Assembly (NCBI GenBank): GCA_905221605.1
Contig: CAJNDS010002468.1
Coordinates: forward strand, 662,501 to 687,500
DNA length: 25,000 bases
Origin: Symbiodinium natans
Lineage: Eukaryota > Sar > Dinophyceae > Suessiales > Symbiodiniaceae
Reading direction: 5' to 3'
The notes below the pieces were generated by a model, which saw only the letters and a program-made list of their open reading frames with translations, did not search any database and was not told the origin of the DNA. Made by a program: the position numbers and the translations under genes. Shown one piece after another: positions 1-6,944 of the stretch (the stretch's first letter is position 1; each line of letters starts with the position of its first letter).

Positions 1-160
1 TCCTAAACCCTAAGCCCCAAACCCTTCTCCAAACCGGTGACCCCCACATCCGAGCGCCTCCTCCCACCAAACCCCGGAAGCCGGAGGACCTAATCTTGAG
101 CAAGCTGCTCCCCACGGAGATCACCTGCAACGACCCTCGGATGAAGTTACCCCATAGGGT
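1..160. other. Leading repeat and unassigned island
   Basis: The first 30 bases are degenerate CCCTAAA-type repeat. A non-repetitive GC-rich island follows (about 45-150). Its + strand frame reads ...TEITCN..., faintly like the 'ITYN' start of a PPR motif, but there is no 'SACEK' segment, so it is not called as an exon. Confidence 0.3.
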
Positions 161-202
161 CAGGGTTTAGGGTTTAGGGTTTAGCGTTTAGGGTTTAGGT
201 TT
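157..202 (+). repeat. TTTAGGG telomere-type repeat
   Basis: Near-perfect TTTAGGG heptamers with one TTTAGCG variant. They lie inside the sequence rather than at a chromosome end, since unique sequence continues on both sides. Confidence 0.85.
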
Positions 203-238
203 TGTTGGTAGGCCAGTGGTATCTTTTTTGCTCTTTTT

Positions 239-364
239 GGGCTTGGTTTCCCTTATAAAAAGGTACATACCACCCGAATGGGTGGCAAACACCACCCGAA
301 TGGGTGGTAAACACCACCCGAATGGATACCCTTCTTATACTACGGTCACTGGGCGACCAAGCCC
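239..364. mobile_element. Inverted-repeat element with tandem mini-hairpins
   Basis: The 14-base arm GGGCTTGGTTTCCC at the left is matched by GGGCGACCAAGCCC at the right (12 of 14 complementary). Between them lies a 22-base tandem repeat, two full units (269-290, 291-312) plus a partial third. Each unit contains CCACCC-GAAT-GGGTGG, a 6-bp stem with a 4-base loop. It looks like a small non-autonomous element, but no clear target duplication was seen. Confidence 0.45.
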
Positions 365-390
365 CCGTAGGGTCTGAGCTGTCTTGGGGG

Positions 391-491
391 TTCAGGTAGG
401 GTTTAGGGTTCTAGGGTTTAGGGTTTGGGGTTTAGGGTTTAGGGTTTAGGGTGTAGGGTTTAGGGTTTAGGGCTTAGGGTTTAGGGTTCAG
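391..491 (+). repeat. TTTAGGG telomere-type array, degenerate
   Basis: TTTAGGG units mixed with GTTTGGGG, GTGTAGGG and GCTTAGGG variants. The following stretch to about 795 holds a short GC-rich island, a three-unit TTTAGGG patch near 627-649 and no readable exon. Confidence 0.8.
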
Positions 492-797
492 GCTTCAGGA
501 TTTATGGTTTGAGTCTCACGGGTTTGCATGCTAGGACTGGCACCATCCCCCACTCGCTCCGAAGCTCCGAAGCAGGGAAGAACGGAAAGAAGCGTAAGTA
601 TAAGAGTAAGCCCCCTAAGCAATGCAGGGTTTAGGGTTTAGGGTTTAGGTGTAAGAGTAGATTGCGGTTGGGTATGAGGGTTTAGGTGACGTTCTTTCTC
701 ACGATTCACGGATTGATGGGGGCCCCTGGCCCCTGATTTGAACAAACCGCCAGCGTTGACTGAGTTTTTGGAGGGGCCTGAGGTGGTCTAGCTGAGG

Positions 798-853
798 TTT
801 AGGGTTTAGGGTTTAGGGTTTAGGGTTTAGGGTTTAGGGTTTAGGGTTTAGGG
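798..853 (+). repeat. (TTTAGGG)8 perfect array
   Basis: Eight consecutive perfect heptamers. It is followed directly by the opposite orientation (CCCTAAA-type, about 859-980), so the two halves form an inverted repeat upstream of the exon starting at 981. Confidence 0.92.
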
Positions 854-980
854 ACACTAAACCCAAAACCCTAAGCACTAAATCTTTAACCCGGAGCCCT
901 AAACCCTAAACTTTGCCCAGGGTTCCCACACGCAAGCTCGCTCGCAATCACTGGAAAACCCTAAACCCTAAACCCTAAAG

Positions 981-1068
981 CTGCAAGAACCGAGGCGCTC
1001 ATCAGTGCCTGTGAGAAGTCGGGCGAGTGGCAGCGGGCGCTGCTGCTGTTCGCTGAGTTCCCGACCAG
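981..1068 (+). CDS. PPR-repeat exon (exon candidate)
   Basis: This GC-rich island between telomere-type repeats reads A-R-T-E-ALISACEKSGEW-QRALLLF-AEF. That is helix A and helix B of a single PPR motif, a family known to bind organellar RNA. The acceptor is ...CCCTAAAG|CT and the donor is ACCAG|GTGTCT. It enters in phase 1 and leaves in phase 2, matching the next exon's entry. It is preceded by CCCTAAA and followed by TTTAGGG repeats. Family assignment is firm at the motif level; the exact ends are read by eye. Confidence 0.7.
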
Positions 1069-1072
1069 GTGT

Positions 1073-1135
1073 CTTAGGGTTTAAGGTTTAGGGTTTCGGG
1101 TTTAGGGTTTAGGGTTTAGGGTTAGGGTTTAGGGC
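1073..1135 (+). repeat. TTTAGGG array at 5' end of an intron
   Basis: It begins four bases after the donor of the upstream PPR exon. The same intron ends in the opposite orientation (1401-1470), so the intron ends are complementary. Confidence 0.85.
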
Positions 1136-1400
1136 GTGCCGTTGCTTGCCTTTATCCGCTTAAGGTTCCCTTATGAAGCCCCTTACATTAAACAAGCCCC
1201 CCCCCCCCCGCCTGTTCTTGGCTTGGTTTCGGCAACCGATAGAACCATGTCGGGGCCCAACGGAAATCCTGTTGGGCTTTGTCATGTTGGGACCCTATAC
1301 TTCAACCCTTTAAATCCTCAGCCCTACACCCAGGAATCCGACATTGCCCTTAACCGTCTAAACTCTGAATGCCAACAATGCCTGCAAACCCTCGAAACGA
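1136..1400. other. Intron interior with poly-C tract
   Basis: Unique sequence between the two oppositely oriented telomere-type arms of one intron. It has a 13-base C run (1197-1209) and TTCCCTTATGAAG...CTTGGCTTGGTTTC, related to the element at 239-364. The 94-codon open frame here has no motif, ends in repeat and is judged non-coding. Confidence 0.5.
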
Positions 1401-1470
1401 CCCTAAACCCTAAATCCTAAACCCTGAACCCTAAACCCTAAACCCTAAATCCTAAACCCTAAACCCTAAA
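1401..1470 (-). repeat. CCCTAAA array before PPR exon
   Basis: CCCTAAA units with CCTAAAT variants running straight into the acceptor AG of the next exon. The repeat supplies the pyrimidine-rich tract and CUAAAC branch-like motifs. Confidence 0.85.
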
Positions 1471-1471
1471 G

Positions 1472-1571
1472 CTCTTCCGAAAGGCACCTTCGCCCGAGCG
1501 CGATCAGCGTGAACGCCGCCTGCAGTGCGTGCGAGAAGAGGAGCTGCTGGCGTCAGGCGCTCGTCGTTTTC
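1472..1571 (+). CDS. PPR-repeat exon
   Basis: The frame reads ...PSAISVNAACSACEKRSC then WRQALVVF, a clear PPR helix pair ('AISVNAA.SACEK...WRQAL'). The acceptor is CTAAAG|C with phase-2 entry, which continues the frame left open by the exon ending at 1068. The donor is ambiguous within TTTTCTGTGTGTGTGGG; GT at 1573 or 1575 would serve. The Cys-rich 'CWRQ' in place of a usual 'GQWRQ' is slightly atypical. Confidence 0.68.
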
Positions 1572-1588
1572 TGTGTGTGTGGGGGGGT

Positions 1589-1712
1589 ACCCTAAACCCT
1601 CAACCCTAAACCCTGAGCGCATAAACCCCTAAACCCTAAACCCTAAGCGCATAAACCCCTAAACCCTAAACCAGCGCATAAACCCCTAAACCCTAAAGCC
1701 TAAACCCTTAAT
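1589..1712 (-). repeat. CCCTAAA array with 30-bp higher-order unit
   Basis: CCCTAAA heptamers interrupted periodically by AGCGCATAAACCCC. The AGCGCAT motif recurs at 1616, 1646 and 1673, giving a 30- then 27-base higher-order unit. Confidence 0.75.
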
Positions 1713-1721
1713 CTCCACAAC

Positions 1722-1795
1722 CCAGATTCGCCCCCTAGCCGCTCTGCGAGGCCCAGCACTTGCTCTTTGAGGCCGAGCCTCGGTCCGAACTTTGG
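1722..1795 (+). pseudogene. Possible decayed PPR exon
   Basis: An island between CCCTAAA (left) and TTTAGGG (right), the usual exon setting here. One frame reads CEAQHLLFEAEP, loosely like a PPR helix B, but TAG lies just upstream and no 'ISA' helix A precedes it. It is weak and may be a remnant or unrelated. Confidence 0.25.
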
Positions 1796-1921
1796 GGTTT
1801 AGGTTTAGGGTTTATAGGGTTTAGAGTTTAGGGTTTTTAGGGTTTATAGGGTTTAGGGTTAGGGTTTAGGGTTTAGGGTTTAGGGTTTGGGGTTTGGGGT
1901 TTGGGGTTTGGGGTTTGGGGT
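1796..1921 (+). repeat. TTTAGGG array ending in (TTTGGGG)5
   Basis: Degenerate TTTAGGG and TTTATAGGG units. They end in five perfect copies of the variant heptamer TTTGGGG (1886-1920), a locally homogenised variant. Confidence 0.88.
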
Positions 1922-1990
1922 TTATGTTTTTAGTGTGCTTCTCGGGCTGCGGTGAGGGTGTGCTGTTCTGATTTTGTTGTTCTCCCGAAG

Positions 1991-2050
1991 CCCTGAACCC
2001 TAAACCCTAAACCCTAACCCCTAAATCCTAAACCCTAAACCCTAAACCCC
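1991..2050 (-). repeat. CCCTAAA array
   Basis: Seven to eight CCCTAAA-type units with CCCCTAAAT variants, closing a spacer that opened with TTTAGGG. Confidence 0.8.
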
Positions 2051-2553
2051 CACTCCAACAATGTTGTGGCTTGAAAGGGTTCAGGGGTTTAGGGTCTTCA
2101 GGTTTTGCCTAAATCAGGTCTTAAGCCTTGATCCTGGCAGCTCCCGGGGGCTCATGGACTAGGGTGTACCTGTGTTTTCCACGTTGTTACTGTAAACATC
2201 CTTACAGGCTACCAAGGTAACCTACAAAACAGGTAGGTTTTGGGGGTTGTTAAGGTGGGGCTTAGAGTAGCTTAGGCTTTGGGATCCAGGGTTGGTTTAC
2301 GGGGTTTGAGGGGTTTAGAGCAGGTTTAGAAGGCTTGCAGGGGTTTAGGGCTTAGCAATCAGGCTGTGTTCCGTGGGGTTGGAAGTGGTTTTGGAGCCTT
2401 AGGATATAGGGTTGAAGGTCATGAGGGGAGTGTGGGTCTGCGCTGCTTAGGGTTTGGGGCTTAGGAGTGTAGAGCTTTGTGTTTGGGGGCTTGTAGGGTT
2501 TAGGGGGCTTAGGGGGTAAAGGGCTGGCTATATTGGGGCTTCTGTTGCCTCAG
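2051..2553. other. G/T-rich intron-like spacer
   Basis: About 500 bases of decayed TTTAGGG-like sequence (GGCTTAG, GGGTTTAGAG) with no convincing open frame. It ends in TTCTGTTGCCTCAG, a good 3' splice site for the next exon. Confidence 0.55.
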
Positions 2554-2625
2554 GTGACCGTCAAGTTTTCTGCCCCACCTGCAAATTCCCAGAGGTTAAT
2601 CTTTGATGTGCCCTATGTAGATCAG
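2554..2625 (+). CDS. 72-nt exon, unknown domain
   Basis: Strong splice sites frame this island: TTGCCTCAG| at the left and GATCAG|GTACGT at the right. It is exactly 24 codons, open in the frame that starts GTG and reads VTVKFSAPPANS then QRLIFDVPYVDQ, with balanced amino acid use. It is not a PPR motif and I do not recognise the domain; the alternating hydrophobic pattern suggests beta strands. It sits among PPR exons, so it could be an inter-repeat segment of that gene or belong to another gene. Confidence 0.55.
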
Positions 2626-2714
2626 GTACGTCTGTAGTTGACTCGACTTATACGGAATCTACACCCGAAACCCACTAGACCCTCAACCCTTCTATGATCT
2701 AAGCGTAGTTTCAT

Positions 2715-2833
2715 GGTCCCTTCATATGGTCCCTTACCTTCCTTGAAGGGTTTTGAAGTATGGGCCCTTGGATTTTAGGGCATATAAGGGGTATATAGGG
2801 GGTCCTCTTTCCAGGGGCCCATATCAAGGGACC
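2715..2833. mobile_element. MITE-like palindromic element
   Basis: Terminal inverted repeats GGTCCCTTCATATGG and CCATATCAAGGGACC match at 14 of 15 positions. The interior has TATAAGGGGTATATAGGGGG. Relatives of its right arm occur at about 11130-11185 (GGGCCCATACTAAGGGACC), and a shorter relative lies near 4130-4190. There is no coding capacity, so it would be non-autonomous. Confidence 0.6.
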
Positions 2834-2877
2834 AACTAAGGCGCCACCAGATTGGTGCTTGAAAGGGGTCCCATGAG

Positions 2878-2937
2878 CCTAAACCCTAAACCCTAAACTA
2901 AACCCTAAACCCTAAACCCTAAACCCTAAACCCTAAG
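2878..2937 (-). repeat. CCCTAAA array before exon
   Basis: Eight CCCTAAA-type heptamers directly upstream of the island at 2952. Confidence 0.85.
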
Positions 2938-2951
2938 CCTGAAAGCTTAAG

Positions 2952-3024
2952 GAGCAACTTGGTCTCCGCCTGGATGTGATCTCCTTCAGTGCCCGGTCCT
3001 TCCGAGCAGACTTGTTCTTATCAG
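2952..3024 (+). CDS. PPR-like exon, short
   Basis: The frame reads EQLGLRLDVISFSARSF..., matching the 'G..PDVISFSA' helix-A start of a PPR motif. Helix B (SACEK...W..AL) is missing after it. The acceptor is CTTAAG|GAG and the donor is TATCAG|GTGGTG. Flanked by CCCTAAA on both sides. It may be a diverged or partial repeat. Confidence 0.48.
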
Positions 3025-3057
3025 GTGGTGGCTGTAGTGGGTTTTGGCGAATGGCCG

Positions 3058-3121
3058 CCTAAACCCTAAGCCCTAAACCCTAAACCCTAAACCCTAAGCC
3101 CTAAGCTCTAAACCCTAAACC
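3058..3121 (-). repeat. CCCTAAA array
   Basis: CCCTAAA with CCCTAAG variants. The 3122-3390 stretch beyond it is unique, with scattered CCCTAAA-like words and no exon I can support. Confidence 0.8.
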
Positions 3122-3393
3122 TGCGTGTTGTCCATATCTGGCTGTCTTGAAGCTCAAAGACTAAACCCTTAAGCCAGCCGAAAAGTTCAAGATCTACCTC
3201 GACCCTAAACCCTGAACCCTAAATACTAGACCCTCACAGAACTGCAGAGAGGGGCAGGAAGGGTGCAGATTTCGTAAGGTCGGCTTCTCAAGCCTTCCAC
3301 TGTTTTGAGGGGTTCCTGTCCTTGCTTTCGTTTGTTTGAGCCTTCAACGAATGTCTTGAGGAAGATGTTCCGAGGGTTTTGTTGGGTATGGCT

Positions 3394-3500
3394 TAGGGTT
3401 TAGGGTTTACGGTTACGGTTCAGGGTTTAAAGTTCTACCCTAGATAAGGGCTGCGGCCTAGTCATATGAGGATAAAGCCTACTCCTAACCTCCAAGTAGG
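3394..3500. repeat. TTTAGGG patch and MITE terminus
   Basis: A short TTTAGGG patch is followed by a stretch ending TAACCTCCAAGTAGGG. The ACCTCCAAG-TA end matches the terminus of the inverted-repeat element at 17353-17549, so this is probably a truncated copy of that family. Confidence 0.5.
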
Positions 3501-3524
3501 GAAAACTCGATCCTACACCCCAAG

Positions 3525-3616
3525 CCCTAAACCCTAAACGGCCTTCCCTAAGCCCTAAACCCCAAACCCCAAACCCTAAACCCTAAACCCGAAACCCCAA
3601 AAACCCTAAACCCTAG
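3525..3616 (-). repeat. CCCTAAA/CCCCAAA array before PPR exon
   Basis: Mixed CCCTAAA, CCCCAAA and CCCGAAA heptamers ending in ACCCTAG, which provides the acceptor of the next exon. Confidence 0.85.
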
Positions 3617-3732
3617 ATCGTCAAAGTTCCTGCGGAAGGCGCCGTCATCAGCGCCTACGAGAAGGCGGCAGCGCCTCGATTCGACATGATGCCTTTGGGA
3701 GAAGCCCCTGAACCTGAACTTCCAAGATCCTA
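3617..3732 (+). CDS. PPR-like exon
   Basis: The frame reads IVKVPAEGAVISAYEKAA..., a PPR helix A with Tyr replacing the usual Cys of 'SACEK', then a Pro/Glu-rich tail up to TAG at 3730-3732. The W..AL.LF helix B is not visible, so the repeat is incomplete or the true donor lies earlier. CCCTAAA precedes it and TTTAGGG follows. Confidence 0.5.
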
Positions 3733-3807
3733 GGGTTTAGGGTTTAGGGTTTAGGGTTTAGGTTTGGGGTTTAGGGTTTGGGGTTTAGGGTTTATAGGGT
3801 TTGGGGC
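3731..3807 (+). repeat. TTTAGGG array
   Basis: TTTAGGG with TTTGGGG interruptions, directly after the PPR-like island. Confidence 0.85.
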
Positions 3808-3864
3808 TAGCGAAGAATAATTGTAAACGCTTGCGCGCCCCGCCTCGGGTCCGGGGTTAGAGCG

Positions 3865-4020
3865 GGGGTGGGGGGGGTGGGGGGGTGGTGGGGGGGTGGG
3901 GGGGGGGGGGTGGGGGGGTGGTGGGGTGGGGGGGGTGGGGGGGGTGGGGGGGTGGGGGGGGGGGGGTGGGGGGGGGGGGGGGGGGGTGGGGGGGGTGGGG
4001 GGGGGTGGGGGGGGGGGGTG
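3865..4020 (+). repeat. G/T-only tract, likely G-quadruplex forming
   Basis: About 155 bases made almost only of G runs (4-18 long) separated by single T or TGGTG. It has many overlapping matches to the four-G-run quadruplex pattern. The poly-Gly/Trp frames over it are artefacts of composition. It lies on the same strand as the G-rich telomere-type repeats and looks like extreme slippage expansion. Confidence 0.85.
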
Positions 4021-4099
4021 GAGACCCTTGTTCCCTTGAGCTTCCCTTATCAGCCCCTTTAAGCCAAAAAAGGGCGCCCTTATTCTTCCTAGGTTACTC

Positions 4100-4210
4100 T
4101 TGGACTCTTGGGTCTAGCAATGTAGTTATATGGGCCCTTAGTATGGTACCTTACCCTTGGGGTTACAGGGTATGTAAGGGGGGTACCAGTTTAGGGCGCG
4201 CGGTCCCCAA
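4100..4210. mobile_element. Small palindromic element, weak
   Basis: TATGGGCCCTTAGTATGGTACC faces GGTATGTAAGGGGGGTACC, with GGTACC at 4145 and 4182. It is similar in composition and order to the element at 2715-2833. Boundaries are unclear. Confidence 0.35.
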
Positions 4211-4356
4211 ACAAAGCCCTGAGGGGCTGAGTTTACGGTTTTGGGTTTTAGGATTTTAGGGTTTAGGGTACACTCCCCCAAGAAGGTTCCGCGATGAAGC
4301 CTGACTGACGTCATAACTTAGCCTTGTTGTAGGTTGGTGGGCGGGGAAACCTGAAG

Positions 4357-4449
4357 CGACAAGGAGTGGAAGAAAGCCCTGTGCCTCTTCCACGCCCTTG
4401 GGGCCAGGCAAATGCCCCCCGTGCCTTCGGCTCCTAGAGTTTGGGCAGG
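4357..4449 (+). CDS. PPR-repeat exon (helix B)
   Basis: The frame reads D-KEWKKALCLFHALGARQ-M-PPVPSAP..., matching 'W..AL.LF..M....P....' of a PPR helix B and loop. Acceptor CTGAAG|C and donor GCAGG|GTTCAG give a symmetric phase-2 exon of 93 nt (31 codons), the size of one repeat. A stop lies in frame just before the acceptor, which supports the splice boundary. An alternative acceptor is GTTGTAG at 4325-4332. Confidence 0.62.
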
Positions 4450-4588
4450 GTTCAGGGTTTAGGGTTCAGAGTTCAGGGTTCAGGGTTTAGGGTTTGGGGT
4501 TTAGGGTGTACGGTGTAGGGTGTAGGGTGTAGGGTTTAGGGTTTAGGGTTTAGGGTTCAGGGTTTAGGGTAGGGTTTAGGGTTTGGGG
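4448..4588 (+). repeat. TTTAGGG/TTCAGGG array
   Basis: Begins at the donor of the upstream PPR exon. Contains runs of the variants TTCAGGG and TGTAGGG. Confidence 0.85.
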
Positions 4589-4954
4589 TGTTCAAAGTTC
4601 CCTTATAAAGCAACCAACGCAAAGAAGAGGTTCCCTTATGTAAACACAGTTGCTGGGCTACCAAGTCTGGCTTGGGCTTCTACAGGGCTTTACAGGAGCC
4701 TAGGGTTTCCAGGATCTGGAGGGTGTTAAGTGCTGAACTGCAACACTCGAAGATCCCAAAACATCAGCACCACCAAGCCAAAAATGTACGAAACCCGCAG
4801 CTGTTTCAACCCCTTGGTCCATCCTTCAGGTTCGTGCGTAGCTACTAGTCGGGCTATGACCCAGCTATAGCCGCAGCTACCCTACTTCTAGAAACCCCAG
4901 CTCACAGCCGGAACCCCCCCCTATTACAATCCCTATGAAGAGTATTGCGGGGAA
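4589..4954. other. Unique spacer with hairpin
   Basis: No exon is supportable. It has two GTTCCCTTAT words and an imperfect hairpin at 4838-4880, with paired GTAGCT/AGCTAC and GGCTAT/ATAGCC. The motif ATCCTTCAG at 4821-4829 could be an acceptor, but the following frame is short and broken. Confidence 0.4.
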
Positions 4955-5062
4955 CAACCCTAAACCCTAAACCCTAAACCCTAAACCCTAAACCCTAAAC
5001 CCTAAGCCCTAAGCCCTAAGCCCTAAGCCCTAAGCCCTAAGCCCTAACCCTAAACCCTAAAC
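4955..5062 (-). repeat. CCCTAAA array with (CCCTAAG)6
   Basis: Canonical CCCTAAA units, then six consecutive CCCTAAG variants (5000-5041), then canonical again, leading to the acceptor ACCAG of the next exon. Confidence 0.9.
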
Positions 5063-5065
5063 CAG

Positions 5066-5150
5066 AAGCCAAAGGATGACGTGGCCTACAGCGCCGCCAT
5101 CAGCGCCTGCGAGCACCTCGGAAAGCAGGAGATTCAAGGAGCGACCCTTA
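5066..5150 (+). CDS. PPR-repeat exon
   Basis: The frame reads KPKDDVAYSAAISACEHLGK then QEIQGATL..., a classic PPR helix A ('DVAYSAAISACE'). The W..AL helix B does not follow; an open tail runs to a TAG at about 5193. The acceptor is AAACCAG|AAG. The donor is not clear and the downstream side changes abruptly to AT-rich DNA, so the 3' half of this exon may have been lost to an insertion. Confidence 0.66.
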
Positions 5151-5164
5151 GAAGGGACCCTGTT

Positions 5165-5380
5165 TTTTGGAGGGCTACTTATAGGTGCATAGTATAGTAT
5201 ATATATATATATATAATTATTGATTTATTTCTTTCCCTTTTTATACACATTTATTGGTTTTTGAGTTTACATTAAAATTATTCGTATGTATATATATATA
5301 TATGTATATGTGAAATATATAAAGGGACGATGCAGCATATGACAGGATATATGTTATGTATATATCTATATATATATACT
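5165..5380. other. AT-rich island with TA microsatellites
   Basis: About 215 bases of very AT-rich DNA in an otherwise GC-balanced window, with (TA)n runs near 5196-5213, 5286-5302 and 5360-5378. It abuts the broken PPR exon on the left and a strong hairpin on the right. It looks like an inserted element body or tail; no coding frame. Confidence 0.6.
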
Positions 5381-5416
5381 AGACACACGTGCGTGCTTCG
5401 CACGCACTTAGTGTCT
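5381..5416. other. Strong two-stem hairpin
   Basis: AGACAC-ac-GTGCGTGC-ttc-GCACGCAC-tta-GTGTCT: a perfect 8-bp inner stem with a 3-base loop, a small internal bulge and a perfect 6-bp outer stem. It sits at the edge of the AT-rich island, as expected for the terminus of a mobile element or an RNA-structure tail. Confidence 0.75.
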
Positions 5417-5755
5417 GCACCAGCCCACGATGCGGAGGGCTGGCTGACGCGGCCACGGGTGTTTTTTGGGGTCCCGGTTGGGGCTTAGGCTTGATAAGAC
5501 GTCGGCTTGCGGGTTCTGGGGTTGGGGTGCAGAAGTGGCGCTTTCAAATCTGGTGGGTTCACGGGGTGAAGGGGGTTGGATGTAAGCTACGGGGTAGGGG
5601 GTCCGGGTTTAGGGTTTGGGGCTTAGGCACGGCGCTTCCACGTCTGGCGGGCCCAGGGTGAAGGGGTCGTGAGCTACGGGATGGGTTTTTGCGCTGAGTC
5701 TGGGGGGGGGGGGGGGGGGCGGAAAACCACCCCGCGAGGGGGGAGTCTATTTGTT

Positions 5756-5791
<36 letters not shown>

Positions 5792-6000
5792 TGTAGGGGG
5801 TTACATAGGGTAGTCGGAAAAACAGGGTCGATTCAGGGCTGCCTCCTGAATCAGGAGGTCCATTCTGTCATGGTTTCCTCTGGGGGTTTAGGGTTTAGTG
5901 TTTCGGGTTGTACGGTTATTCGTCTTTTGGGTGCTGGTGTGTGGTGACTACGTCCACGGCTTTGCTGTAGGACTGGAGTGTGCTTTAGGGTCCTTAGGCT
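5417..6000. other. G-rich spacer, poly-G and TA repeat
   Basis: G/T-rich sequence with a run of 18 G (5702-5719) and a (TA)n block near 5756-5792. Two open frames of about 90 codons cross it, but they are low-complexity or encode the TA repeat as Tyr/Ile and have no motif, so neither is annotated. Confidence 0.5.
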
Positions 6001-6080
6001 GCAGAGTTGTTTAGGGTTTAGGGTTTAGGGGTTGGGCAAGTAGGGTTCACCGTTGAAGGTTCATCGTTTCTTTGTTTCAG

Positions 6081-6114
6081 GGGGCTTGCTTTACCAGAAG
6101 GGCTTTACCAGAAG
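6081..6114 (+). CDS. Possible 34-nt micro-exon with internal duplication
   Basis: CTTTGTTTCAG| precedes and CAGAAG|GTAGAG follows, both good splice sites. The island contains a perfect 14-base tandem duplication (6088-6101 and 6102-6115, GCTTTACCAGAAGG) that duplicates the putative donor. It is too short to assign a function and may be only a duplication footprint. Confidence 0.28.
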
Positions 6115-6307
6115 GTAGAGCTCAGGGTTAGTCACGGTTAGTTGTCATTTCTTAGACCTGTTGTCTACAAGTGTCCTCAATGTAGCACCCGACGCCCTCT
6201 CCCCCCCTCCCATCCCCAAACCTTAACCCCTAAAACCCGGCATCCCCAAGCCCTAAACAGCCCGAAGCCCTAAACCCCAAACCCTATCGACCATAGACCT
6301 TAGAGCT

Positions 6308-6350
6308 TAGGGTTTAGGGTTTGGGGTTTTGGGTTTTAGGGTTTAGGGTA
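6308..6350 (+). repeat. TTTAGGG patch
   Basis: A short TTTAGGG/TTTGGGG array. Bases 6180-6300 before it are degenerate C-rich (CCCTAAAC-like) repeat, so the two make another inverted pair. Confidence 0.7.
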
Positions 6351-6380
6351 AGCCCTGAACCATACGCCCTCTAAGTGCAG

Positions 6381-6477
6381 CCGAAGGAAGGCCGGCCATT
6401 GGCGACAAGCCCTGGTGCTGCTGTCAGAGATGTCCGAGAGAGAGGTCGCGGCCAGCGTGCGGCTTGGAAGAAAGAGG
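6381..6477 (+). CDS. PPR-repeat exon
   Basis: The frame reads RRKAGHWRQALVLLSEM then SEREVAASV..., a clear PPR helix B with the 'W.QAL.LL.EM' signature. The acceptor is TAAGTGCAG|C with phase-2 entry, like other PPR exons here. The residues before it (TPSKCS) resemble a decayed 'SACE'. Candidate donors are GTCCGA at 6432 (phase 2), GTCGCG at 6445 and GTTAGG at 6478; none is decisive. Confidence 0.62.
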
Positions 6478-6478
6478 G

Positions 6479-6720
6479 TTAGGGTTAAGGGGTTTGTAAG
6501 GTCTAGAGTTTAGGGGGAGGTTTTAGAGTTTAAGGGTTAGGGTTTTTGTTAGGGTTTTGGGTTTTGAATTTGGGGTTTTCAGGCATCAGGGCTTGCTGTA
6601 GCTAGGGTTTAGGCTCTACATAGGGCTGTATAGGGCTTGTAGGATTTAAGGCTTAGGGTTTGCCCCAACCCTGAAGCCAGTCCCTACAAACCGTAAGCCC
6701 TATACCCTGAATTCCATAAA
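6479..6720 (+). repeat. Degenerate TTTAGGG-like spacer
   Basis: G/T-rich decayed repeat (GTTAGGG, GGGTTTTGGG) turning to C-rich near 6661, with no coding signal. Confidence 0.55.
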
Positions 6721-6850
6721 CCCTGACCCTGAACCCTAAACCCTAAAGCCTAAAGCCTAACCCCCTAACCCTGAACCCTAAACCCCAAAACACCTAACCC
6801 AAACCCCATTTTCCCTGAACCCCACATACCCTAAACCCTACACCCGAAAT
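6720..6850 (-). repeat. Degenerate CCCTAAA array before PPR exon
   Basis: CCCTAAA, CCCTGAA and CCCCAAA units ending in CCGAAATCCAG, the acceptor of the following exon. Confidence 0.78.
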
Positions 6851-6854
6851 CCAG

Positions 6855-6944
6855 GATCGCCTACAACGCGGCCCTCAGCGCTTGCGACGCCGGGTCGCAG
6901 TGGCTTCACGCTTTGGAGCTCTTCCACGATCTCAGCCTCCAAAG
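6855..6944 (+). CDS. PPR-repeat exon, best example
   Basis: It encodes one complete PPR motif: IAYNAALSACDAGSQW then LHALELFHDLSLQ. The acceptor is ATCCAG|G and the donor is CAAAG|GTGTGG. It is 90 nt, exactly 30 codons, entered and left in phase 2, so one exon equals one repeat and can be gained or lost without breaking the frame. It joins in frame with the exon starting at 7416. CCCTAAA-type repeat lies upstream and TTTAGGG downstream. PPR proteins usually act in chloroplast or mitochondrial RNA processing; no targeting peptide can be judged from an internal exon. Confidence 0.8.

Noticed and set aside
1136-1420. 94-codon open frame starting MPLLAFIRLRF
   Set aside because: It runs from one telomere array through unique intron DNA into another, has a Pro run from poly-C, and no domain.
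3868-4259. Open frames rich in Gly/Trp over the G tract
   Set aside because: They exist only because G/T-only DNA has no stops in these frames; there is no protein-like composition or splice context.
5669-5947. 92-codon frame with YIYIYMYIYIYI
   Set aside because: Translation of a TA microsatellite and a poly-G run.
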